From DATKMG01 sp035541995 (GTDB taxonomy: Bacteria > Acidobacteriota > Terriglobia > Versatilivoradales > Versatilivoraceae): a DNA stretch of 5,143 nt. The notes under the pieces were generated by a model that had not been told where the DNA came from, did no database searches, and saw only the letters and a list, made by a program, of their open reading frames with translations. The translations under genes were made by a program, and so were the position numbers. Location: assembly GCA_035541995.1 (NCBI GenBank), contig DATKMG010000442.1, positions 1 through 5,143 on the forward strand, in the 5' to 3' direction. Of this stretch, positions 1 to 5,143 are shown piece by piece. The number at the start of each line of letters is the position of its first letter. Position 1 is the first letter of the stretch.

Positions 1-1712
1 CCCTTCTCAAAGTAAGCCAGGAAGTAGTTCTTATCGGGTGTGCGCGCACAATAGGCCCAGCCTTCATACCCGAGGATCACATGGGTCTTGTTGGGCGACA
101 CGAGATCGGCGTCAGGTACAAGGTCCTGGAAACGCCTGCCAATGGAAAACGCAAAGGTGCGCAGGTGTTGCATCTCAGCTCCAGAACGCCACTGAAATGC
201 GTCCCACATCTTCACCGGAGATGCTGGTTCTGTATCCGCTCCCCAGATACCCTCGGCTCCGTAAATATGTCCCGCCAGACCACCGGAGAGGAAGCTCCCG
301 TACATCGCTGAGCGGACAAACTGGTTGTCTCGGTCTGAGCCTCCTTCAGCACCATATTTGTATCCGCCATTGCCGAGGCCGAACTCGTCCTTGTATCCGG
401 CATAATAAGGTTCGCCATTTAGAGCCGGCTTCGGGTGTACTGAACGAAAGATCTCGGTTAGATACCAATACCAGTCATGTTCTCTTTCGTTCCCCATCTG
501 GTGCAACGTCACCCAGGAGTCCTCACCGAAGTTAACCAGCGTGGAGGGATTGGAGTTGGCCGACAAGAGGGTACCGTAAGGCGGCGCTCCGAATTTTGTC
601 ATCACGAGTTGAACGGCATCGTTATAATCGCTGGCTGGAATAGTGTCCCGGTCGATATCGAAGTGGATCGGGCTAAACACGCAATTGTCCGCCTGGTACC
701 GAGACCAAACATACTGGATATAGCGAGCATAAGACTGCGGCCAAGAATAGTACTTCTTCCAACACTGTCCGGTATCCCGGCGTGCCACCTCGATGAAGGG
801 AATAAAACCCTGTTCGTTGAGATAGTCGATCTTCCTGTCCATATACCGGAAGTACTCCGGGTTGAGGCGGTCCAGGTCAGGAAAGACTTTCTCAAACCCG
901 GGTACTTTGCCCGGAAACAGAAACGCACGCCCCCCTTCGTTCTCCATGTTCTTGGCGCTTTTGGTGCCGTATTCGGTCCAGGCCGACCGAACACAGGTCC
1001 GCTCCGGATTACTCATGAACAGATCTACGGGAAACCCGTCTGTTGCCCAGGCTGGAAAGGCTGCAATGATGGCCACGGCATTATAACCCTGGGTCTTTCG
1101 GTACCTTAGATAGTCCTTGAAACCTGCCTCCGGCCCTAGAGGACGTTCTCTATCATCGTCATACCAGCGAAACCGGTTGGTCGCAGCGGAATACCAGGTA
1201 TCTCCGATAACAAAGAATGGTGTGCCATCCGCCTGCTCCAGTGCATGCTGGTTTGCTGTCGCCCTGAGGAAACCACGACGGAGCGGGTTCTTTTGCTTTT
1301 CGTCCTCACTCCAAGGCACTGCTCGAAATTCGCCACGCTGACCAGAAAGGCCGGCGTCTACAGGGTCTGAGCCGCTCTTCCATGTCCACTCACCCGGCGC
1401 GGGGGCCAGAAGCCTGATGCGGAACGTCCGGCCTCCATCCCAGAATCCGTAAAGTCTCTTTCGGAAATCAGGACCGGTAAGATCGACCCAGACTGTGACA
1501 TCTGTGTATGGATTTGACCATGATCGCGTAGAAGTGAATGTCAGTTCCTGCTTATCCCAAACGTGAATGGTAGATGAAGAAAGGACTGGAGACGCCAGGG
1601 CAAGAAATACCGCAAAGATGAATAAGGACAAATCAAGCGCTTGGCATAATCGGCCGTTGCCGAACAATTGAGCATTGGAAAACAATAGATCTTTCGTTGC
1701 GGTGGCGGGCAT
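1..1712 (-). CDS. Secreted DUF5060-DUF4038 (GH140/apiosidase-like) glycoside hydrolase family protein, C-terminus cut by window edge
   Basis: The frame is open from the ATG at 1712 to the left edge, giving 570 codons with no stop. The ATG has a GGAGG five bases upstream, which fixes the start. A long n-region is followed by a hydrophobic stretch at about residues 28-44 (LSLFIFAVFLALASPVL), a probable signal peptide. Residues about 50-130 look like DUF5060, a small beta-sandwich, with SNPYTDVTVWVDL, YGFWDGG and GEWTWKSGS. Residues about 140-500 look like the DUF4038 TIM barrel: GTPFFVIGDTWY (GDTWY at 170-174), GYNAVAIIAAFPAW, NPEYFRYMDRKIDYLNEQGF (from 284), HFDID (D352, D354) and LNGEPYY (E434). 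The last visible residues (VILGYEGWAYCARTPDKNY) look like the start of the C-terminal 'putative collagen-binding' sandwich that follows DUF4038. GH140 members act on apiose-containing pectin. By analogy, D352 or D354 and E434 are catalytic candidates, but this is inference and the substrate is unknown. Export to periplasm or exterior is likely. Confidence 0.9.
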   Translation of the reverse strand, partial: MPATATKDLLFSNAQLFGNGRLCQALDLSLFIFAVFLALASPVLSSSTIHVWDKQELTFTSTRSWSNPYTDVTVWVDLTGPDFRKRLYGFWDGGRTFRIRLLAPAPGEWTWKSGSDPVDAGLSGQRGEFRAVPWSEDEKQKNPLRRGFLRATANQHALEQADGTPFFVIGDTWYSAATNRFRWYDDDRERPLGPEAGFKDYLRYRKTQGYNAVAIIAAFPAWATDGFPVDLFMSNPERTCVRSAWTEYGTKSAKNMENEGGRAFLFPGKVPGFEKVFPDLDRLNPEYFRYMDRKIDYLNEQGFIPFIEVARRDTGQCWKKYYSWPQSYARYIQYVWSRYQADNCVFSPIHFDIDRDTIPASDYNDAVQLVMTKFGAPPYGTLLSANSNPSTLVNFGEDSWVTLHQMGNEREHDWYWYLTEIFRSVHPKPALNGEPYYAGYKDEFGLGNGGYKYGAEGGSDRDNQFVRSAMYGSFLSGGLAGHIYGAEGIWGADTEPASPVKMWDAFQWRSGAEMQHLRTFAFSIGRRFQDLVPDADLVSPNKTHVILGYEGWAYCARTPDKNYFLAYFEK

Positions 1713-1717
1713 GTTGA

Positions 1718-1722
1718 CCTCC
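1718..1722 (-). promoter_or_regulatory. Ribosome binding site of the DUF5060-DUF4038 gene
   Basis: The minus strand reads GGAGG, then five bases (TCAAC), then ATG at 1712. It is a consensus Shine-Dalgarno sequence at good spacing and supports 1712 as the start despite the long stretch before the hydrophobic core of the leader. Confidence 0.8.
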
Positions 1723-1766
1723 GGAAAGAGTTTCCCTATTTGCAAGGCAAGTGCAAAAAAAATGAC

Positions 1767-1935
1767 ACAATCGATCAATTAAGGTGGGACTCGGCTCCGT
1801 CAGGAGTCGAATGTTTGAAGCAAAGCAGATGCCATTTCATTGCTGTTGGGCCTACTTATTCTACAAACAGGGGACTCCTGACGGAGCCCCACCCATGACT
1901 GACCCACTGCAAAACAACTTGTTAGGACAATCGAT
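1767..1935. repeat. Pair of 9-bp direct repeats (ACAATCGAT) flanking the inverted-repeat element
   Basis: ACAATCGAT occurs at 1767-1775 and again in the same orientation at 1927-1935, on either side of the long hairpin element. The copies lie 7 bp and 33 bp outside the element's arms. They could be a target-site duplication from an old insertion of about 151 bp, a pair of regulator sites, or coincidence. A 9-mer repeated within some 250 bp is uncommon by chance but not rare enough to settle the matter. Confidence 0.35.
1783..1893. repeat. Long imperfect inverted repeat / hairpin element, about 111 bp
   Basis: A perfect 16-bp arm, GGCTCCGTCAGGAGTC at 1793-1808, is matched by its reverse complement at 1873-1888. 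Pairing extends outward as GGTGG (1783-1787) with CCACC (1889-1893), leaving a five-base bulge, GACTC, at 1788-1792. Inside, a symmetric 3x3 internal loop is followed by TGTTTG (1812-1817) with CAAACA (1864-1869) and AG (1819-1820) with CT (1861-1862). A third block, CAAAGCA (1821-1827), pairs with TGCT-g-TTG (1841-1848). Nearly the whole element can therefore form one long stem. It lies between two same-strand genes, 63 bp after the amidohydrolase stop and 71 bp before the next ATG. It could be a REP/MITE-like dispersed element, or act in the RNA as a 3' stabiliser or attenuator. There is no T-run directly after the stem on either strand, so a simple intrinsic terminator is unlikely. Confidence 0.8.
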
Positions 1936-1955
1936 ACTCCCTCTTTCGCAAAGGC

Positions 1956-2777
1956 TCATGCTTCTTTGGGAAGCAGCCTGAGAATATTCCCCGAGAGCAC
2001 TTTGCTCGCTTTTTCAGGGGGGAGTTTCAGCAAGCGGATCTTGTACAATTCAACTCGGGAGTCAACAAGTGGCCCATCCGATCCGAAGATGAGCTTCTCG
2101 GCAGGTAACTCTCGAGCCGCCATTTCCAGGTATTCGAAAAACACCACTGACGACGTCTCCAGGTACACGTTAGGGTAGCGCCTGGCCACCTCGATGGCTT
2201 GGAGATGTTCGGTCCAGTCCTGGGAGGCAAAGCTCCCCAAGTGTGCCACGATAAAATTGATCTGCGGATATTCACTTGCAATCATGTGAAAATCAGACAC
2301 CCTGCCAGGGTGGAACAAGATAGGGATTCCAAATTCCGCAACAGTGTCCAGGACTTCTCTGGATGGCAATTGGTGGAGCTTGAGTCCCTTAAGTCCCAAC
2401 TGTCGAACCTCATACGTCAATAACTCCTTGATCTTGCCAGCCTCCCGTACTGGATCATGCTTAGCAAACCCTATGAATTTCCCGGGGTATTGTTTGACGA
2501 ATTCTGCAATCTCGAGATTGGCCTTCTCAAATGTCGGGTTATTGATGGGAAAAATGATCGTCTTATCAATACCAGCTTCCATAGCTCGCTGCAGGGTAAC
2601 CTTTGGGTCAGCGTAGGTAGTCCACGGGGCGGACATCTCGGTACCCTTCCCGGCATGACAATGGGCATCAATGATTAAGTTGGTCTTTATGTTCATCGAC
2701 TTTGCACTCAATCTTGAAAAAATCGTCGCACCACCAATCATTGCGGAGACTTGTTTCAACCACTTACGGCGTTTCAT
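1956..2777 (-). CDS. Metal-dependent amidohydrolase (Amidohydro_2 / TIM-barrel hydrolase family) with Tat-like leader
   Basis: This is a 273-residue protein of the amidohydrolase superfamily, close in layout to Amidohydro_2 (ACMSD-like) enzymes, which hydrolyse or decarboxylate small organic acids. The visible metal-site pattern is H39-x-H41 in DAHCH after strand one, H156 in LFHPG, H179 in VAHLGS and D234 in FGSDGP. The protein ends with the usual family signature, here GNILRLL. The N-terminus begins MKRRKWLKQ, a twin-arginine-like motif resembling RRxFLK, followed by a short weakly hydrophobic stretch (VSAMIGGATIF), so export by Tat is plausible. The ATG at 2777 was chosen because it has GGAGG at good spacing; an in-frame GTG at 2846 would add 23 uncharacteristic residues and bury the leader. 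The substrate cannot be told. The gene diverges from the dockerin gene and is on the same strand as the downstream glycosidase-like gene, but the 243-bp gap with a hairpin argues against tight coupling. Confidence 0.9.
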   Translation of the reverse strand: MKRRKWLKQVSAMIGGATIFSRLSAKSMNIKTNLIIDAHCHAGKGTEMSAPWTTYADPKVTLQRAMEAGIDKTIIFPINNPTFEKANLEIAEFVKQYPGKFIGFAKHDPVREAGKIKELLTYEVRQLGLKGLKLHQLPSREVLDTVAEFGIPILFHPGRVSDFHMIASEYPQINFIVAHLGSFASQDWTEHLQAIEVARRYPNVYLETSSVVFFEYLEMAARELPAEKLIFGSDGPLVDSRVELYKIRLLKLPPEKASKVLSGNILRLLPKEA

Positions 2778-2783
2778 AATGCA

Positions 2784-2788
2784 CCTCC
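2784..2788 (-). promoter_or_regulatory. Ribosome binding site of the amidohydrolase gene
   Basis: The minus strand reads TTGGAGGTGCATT and then ATG at 2777, so GGAGG sits six bases before the start. This decides the start in favour of 2777 over the GTG at 2846. Confidence 0.8.
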
Positions 2789-2812
2789 AAATGCTATTAC
2801 AAATTTGTATTA

Positions 2813-2833
2813 ACGGGGACCGATTCGCCCCGT
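2813..2833. repeat. Short imperfect palindrome in the leader of the amidohydrolase gene
   Basis: ACGGGG (2813-2818) is the reverse complement of CCCCGT (2828-2833), and the nine bases between contain CGA-T-TCG (2821-2827), which continues the stem with a two-base bulge. The centre lies about 45 bp upstream of the amidohydrolase ATG. It could be an operator for a dimeric regulator or a leader hairpin; which one cannot be decided from sequence alone. Confidence 0.45.
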
Positions 2834-2982
2834 CAGAACGATTCACACCTATTGCCTAAGGGGTATGGGGAACCTCCAACTCGGCTAACTTATTCATTCT
2901 GTAACGAAAAACCTGCACAAAAACCCCTCTGAATATGGCAGCAAAAATGTTTGGTAGTTTAGGGGTACTGCCTTTTCACTTA

Positions 2983-2988
2983 AAGGGG
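2983..2988 (+). promoter_or_regulatory. Ribosome binding site of the dockerin-repeat protein gene
   Basis: AAGGGG precedes the ATG at 2994 by five bases. It is a purine-rich but not consensus Shine-Dalgarno sequence. CCTTT at 2971-2975 can pair with AAAGG at 2982-2986 across a six-base loop, partly masking it. Confidence 0.6.
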
Positions 2989-2993
2989 ATACT

Positions 2994-4100
2994 ATGAAGC
3001 GCAACCGGCAAATTGTCTTGATCGCATTGTTCTTCTTCAGCACGTACCGCTGGAGTCTTGCATCGACTTGCGACTGCAACGGGGACGGTACGACCAATGT
3101 CTTGGATTTGCAGATGTTGGTCAACGGTATTCTGGCCTCTTCGACCTCCAGCAGCTTTGATATCAATCAGGACGGCAAGGTAGATGTGCTCGATCTTCAG
3201 CGATTGGTCAACGTGATCCTGGGGATCCAGCCCTGTCCCGGCCAAGGCAGCACCTCACCTCAAATTGAGGGTTGCGCGATCTTCCCTCCTGACAACCCCT
3301 GGAACCGGGATATTTCCAATGACCCGGTTGATCCCAATTCAGCCAATTACATGGCGAGCATGAACGGTAGTACCAGGTATCTTCATCCTGATTTTGGTTC
3401 GAATCCGGATTACGGCATCCCCTTTGTCGTAGTTCCCGGAACCCAGCCCAAAGTGCCCGTGGTTTTTGACTATGCAGACGAAAGCGATCCGGGCCCCTAC
3501 CCTATTCCGCCCGATGCCCCCATTGAGGGAGGTGCCAGTTCTAGCGGAGACCGTCACGTTCTGGTTCTCGATAAGGACAACCACAAACTCTATGAGACCT
3601 ATAGTTCCTATTACGTTGGCCCGGGATGGCAATGCGGATCAGGAGCGATTTTTGATCTCACCTCAAACCATCTGCGTCCCGATTATTGGACTTCGGCAGA
3701 TGCCGCCGGCCTTCCGATCCTTCCCGGACTGGTCCGCTACGACGAAGCGGTGGTAACTGGCGAAATCAGGCATGCAGTCAGGTTCACTGTGGCTCACACC
3801 CAAAAAGCCTTCATTCATCCAGCCACTCACTATGCAAGCAGTTCCACTGACCCCAATTTACCACCCATGGGGCTTCGGGTTCGACTGAAAGCCAACTATG
3901 ACCTGACCCACTTCACTGGTACCGCCCATGTCATCCTGGTGGCGCTAAAGAAATACGGCATGCTACTGGCTGACAATGGATCCGACTGGTACATTACGGG
4001 AGGCAGTGATTCCCGATGGGACGACAATGATCTGAACCAGTTGAAGACTGTCCCAGCCAGCGCCTTCGAGGTGGTGCAGTCTGGACCAATCTACAAATAA
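2994..4100 (+). CDS. Secreted protein with N-terminal dockerin type I-like repeats and a conserved-looking domain of unknown function
   Basis: This is a 368-residue secreted protein. Residues 1-23 form a signal peptide: MKRNRQ, a hydrophobic core IVLIALFFF, and a likely cut after SLA. Two EF-hand-like calcium loops of the dockerin type I form follow: D27-x-N29-x-D31-G to D38 with LDLQMLVNGIL, and D56-x-N58-x-D60-G to D67 with LDLQRLVNVILG. A short Cys/Ser/Gly/Pro linker (79-92) joins them to the C-terminal part (about 94-368), which has strong motif blocks: FPPDNPWNRDIS, GPYPIPPDAPIEGG, GDRHVLVLDKDNHKLYETY, SGAIFDLTSN, AAGLPILPGLVRYDE, HYASSSTDPNLPPMGLRVR, KKYGMLLADNGSDWY and SRWDDNDL. It looks like a soluble, beta-rich extracellular domain. 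I have no named function for it and assign none. Dockerins bind cohesins in cellulosomes, but single dockerin-like pairs in non-cellulosomal bacteria are common and their partners mostly unknown. No cohesin is visible in this window. The gene appears monocistronic. Confidence 0.92.
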   Translation: MKRNRQIVLIALFFFSTYRWSLASTCDCNGDGTTNVLDLQMLVNGILASSTSSSFDINQDGKVDVLDLQRLVNVILGIQPCPGQGSTSPQIEGCAIFPPDNPWNRDISNDPVDPNSANYMASMNGSTRYLHPDFGSNPDYGIPFVVVPGTQPKVPVVFDYADESDPGPYPIPPDAPIEGGASSSGDRHVLVLDKDNHKLYETYSSYYVGPGWQCGSGAIFDLTSNHLRPDYWTSADAAGLPILPGLVRYDEAVVTGEIRHAVRFTVAHTQKAFIHPATHYASSSTDPNLPPMGLRVRLKANYDLTHFTGTAHVILVALKKYGMLLADNGSDWYITGGSDSRWDDNDLNQLKTVPASAFEVVQSGPIYK

Positions 4101-4190
4101 TCTGTCAACCAGACAGCTGACTTCGAGTCCAAAGTTCACGGTAAATGGTTCGTCAATTGAAGCCTGGTCTGCTAACGGCGGCAAACTGCG
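4101..4190. other. Short convergent intergenic gap without a clear terminator
   Basis: These 90 bp separate two convergent genes, so a bidirectional terminator would be expected. The only hairpin seen is CTGTC (4102-4106) with GACAG (4112-4116), five base pairs with a five-base loop and no T-run on either side. I therefore do not call a terminator. Confidence 0.5.
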
Positions 4191-5143
4191 TCATTTCTTC
4201 CTGGACCTCGAGCGGGTGGTCTTCGCCTTCCGCTTTCGACGTGCTGCAGTGGCCAACAATTCAAGGAGAGGAAGGGTGTCCTTCCAGCCGAGACACGCGT
4301 CGGTAACACTTAGTCCATAGACCAGAGGCTTCCCTGCCGTAATGCTTTGCTTGCCCTCCACCAGGTGGCTTTCGATCATCACGCCGCAAATTGGAGTGGG
4401 TCCCTGTTGAATCTGCTCAGCAACCGACCGGGCTACGAAGGGCTGTCGCCGGTAGTCCCTGTCACTATTGCCGTGACTACAGTCCACCATGATCCCGTTA
4501 CTGAGGTGAACCTTTTTCAGGGCTCTGGCTGCAAATTGGACGCTCTCGGCATCATAATTCGGACGGGCTTGGGAACCCCGCAAAATCAGATGACAGGCAT
4601 CATTCCCCTTGGTGGCCACCACTGCTGCAATTCCCTGCTTTGTCACCCCGAGGAAATGATGAGGATGAAGGGCAGCTCGGATCGCATCGATGGCAATCTG
4701 GATATTGCCATCCGTGCCGTTCTTGAAACCGACCGGAACGGAAAGACCTGAAGCCAATTCTCGATGGACCTGGCTTTCTGTGGTGCGCGCTCCAATAGCC
4801 CCCCAGGAGATCAAATCGGCGATAAACTGCGGCGTGATTGTATCAAGGAATTCGGATCCTGCCGGCAGTCCCAACTGGGCCAGATCCAGCAGTAATTTTC
4901 GAGCCACACGCAATCCTTTATTAATATCAAAACTCCCATCAAGCCCGGGATCGTTGATGAGACCTTTCCAACCGACGCTGGTTCTGGGCTTTTCAAAATA
5001 CACTCGCATGATGATGACCAGGTCATCAGCGAGTCTCGCAGATTGTTCTTTCAGGAGGGCGCCATATTCCAGCGCAGACTGGGGATCATGGATCGAACAG
5101 GGACCAACCACCGCAACGAGTCGATGGTCCACTCCTTTGATGA
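4191..5143 (-). CDS. Class I 3-deoxy-D-arabino-heptulosonate-7-phosphate (DAHP) synthase, AroF/AroG/AroH type, N-terminus cut by window edge
   Basis: The enzyme condenses phosphoenolpyruvate and erythrose 4-phosphate to DAHP, the first step of aromatic amino acid synthesis, in the cytoplasm. Family motifs are intact. Counting from the valine codon at 5132 as 1, they are GPCSIHDP (C12), RVYFEKPRT (R43, K48), GWKGLINDP, SWGAIGARTTESQ, GFKNGTDG (K137), LILRG (R185), DCSHGN (H220), MIESH (E254) and VTDAC (D278). These match E. coli AroG C61, R92, K97, K186, R234, H268, E302 and D326, so metal and substrate sites look complete. By this alignment some 49 residues precede 5132, and only three complete codons of them are in the window. 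GTG at 5132 is not the start, because similarity to the family (a lysine-glycine before DHRLVAVVGPC) continues upstream. Several feedback-pocket residues of AroG are kept (equivalents of D146, P150, Q151, L175, L179, S180), but Phe, Tyr or Trp sensitivity cannot be assigned. The C-terminus carries an extra basic tail, RRKRKAKTTRSRSRKK. The gene symbol is left blank because the isozyme class is uncertain. Confidence 0.96.
   Translation of the reverse strand, partial: IKGVDHRLVAVVGPCSIHDPQSALEYGALLKEQSARLADDLVIIMRVYFEKPRTSVGWKGLINDPGLDGSFDINKGLRVARKLLLDLAQLGLPAGSEFLDTITPQFIADLISWGAIGARTTESQVHRELASGLSVPVGFKNGTDGNIQIAIDAIRAALHPHHFLGVTKQGIAAVVATKGNDACHLILRGSQARPNYDAESVQFAARALKKVHLSNGIMVDCSHGNSDRDYRRQPFVARSVAEQIQQGPTPICGVMIESHLVEGKQSITAGKPLVYGLSVTDACLGWKDTLPLLELLATAARRKRKAKTTRSRSRKK

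Larger units (their letters stand above)
2778..2993. promoter_or_regulatory. Divergent intergenic region, presumed promoters for both flanking genes
   Basis: These 216 bp separate two divergently transcribed genes, so promoters for both should lie here. I could not pick -35/-10 pairs with confidence on either strand. Besides the palindrome at 2813-2833, the plus-strand end has AGGGGTACT (2961-2969) and a near copy, AGGGGATACT (2984-2993), the latter being the ribosome binding site region. No small gene was recognised. Confidence 0.45.

Noticed and set aside
477..1109. A 210-codon open frame on the plus strand
   Set aside because: It lies antisense in codon register to the DUF5060-DUF4038 gene, which has clear domain motifs and a ribosome binding site. 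The plus-strand translation has no recognisable domain.
1740..1762. TTGCA/TGCAA inverted repeat next to an A-run as a terminator
   Set aside because: On the minus strand, where transcription is expected, the T-run precedes rather than follows the hairpin, and the stem is only five base pairs.
1784..1981. A 65-codon plus-strand frame starting with GTG in the inverted repeat
   Set aside because: It starts inside the hairpin element, overlaps the end of the amidohydrolase on the other strand, has no ribosome binding site and shows no protein-like features.
2778..2846. GTG at 2846 as an upstream start for the amidohydrolase
   Set aside because: It would add 23 residues ahead of a Tat-like leader. 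The ATG at 2777 has a consensus GGAGG at proper spacing.
3339..3632. A 97-codon minus-strand frame within the dockerin protein gene
   Set aside because: It is a shadow of the plus-strand gene, which has a signal peptide and calcium-loop motifs in its own frame.
4102..4116. CTGTC/GACAG hairpin as an intrinsic terminator between the convergent genes
   Set aside because: It has only five base pairs, modest GC content and no T-run on either strand.
4347..4751. A 134-codon plus-strand frame within the DAHP synthase gene
   Set aside because: It is fully antisense to a strongly conserved enzyme gene and lacks recognisable protein features.
5130..5132. GTG at 5132 as the start of the DAHP synthase
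   Set aside because: The frame stays open to the window edge, and the residues just upstream still fit the family. Starting there would remove about 49 residues of the usual N-terminus.

Overview
The window looks like a piece of a bacterial chromosome of moderate GC content. It probably comes from an environmental, polysaccharide-degrading lineage. The Acidobacteria / Planctomycetes / Verrucomicrobia range is a guess, based on a secreted DUF5060-DUF4038 glycosidase-like protein, a secreted dockerin-repeat protein and a secreted amidohydrolase lying beside a proteobacterial-type class I DAHP synthase. No rRNA, tRNA, CRISPR array, integrase or transposase was seen. The taxon cannot be fixed from this sequence alone.

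Layout, left to right. (1) 1-1712, minus strand: a large secreted DUF5060 + DUF4038 (GH140/apiosidase-like) protein whose C-terminus runs off the left edge. (2) 1713-1955: an intergenic region dominated by an inverted-repeat element of about 111 bp (1783-1893) that can fold almost end to end into one long hairpin. A pair of 9-bp direct repeats lies outside it. (3) 1956-2777, minus strand: a metal-dependent amidohydrolase (Amidohydro_2 type) with a Tat-like leader. (4) 2778-2993: a divergent intergenic region that must carry promoters for both flanking genes, with a small imperfect palindrome in the leader of the amidohydrolase. (5) 2994-4100, plus strand: a secreted protein with two dockerin-type calcium-loop repeats immediately after the signal peptide, then a C-terminal domain of about 275 residues to which I cannot assign a function. 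(6) 4101-4190: a short convergent gap without a convincing terminator. (7) 4191-5143, minus strand: a class I DAHP synthase (AroF/AroG/AroH family), lacking its N-terminus at the right edge and ending in an unusual lysine/arginine-rich tail.

The first three proteins all appear to be exported, so the left four-fifths of the window reads as an extracytoplasmic cluster, plausibly for carbohydrate or plant-matter degradation. It is not a tight operon: the glycosidase-like gene and the amidohydrolase share a strand but are 243 bp apart with the hairpin element between them, and the dockerin gene is divergent. The DAHP synthase is cytoplasmic central metabolism (first step of the shikimate pathway) and probably only a neighbour. 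The items most worth a second look are the dockerin-fused secreted protein and the long hairpin element. I did not find convincing evidence of a wholly new multi-gene system.
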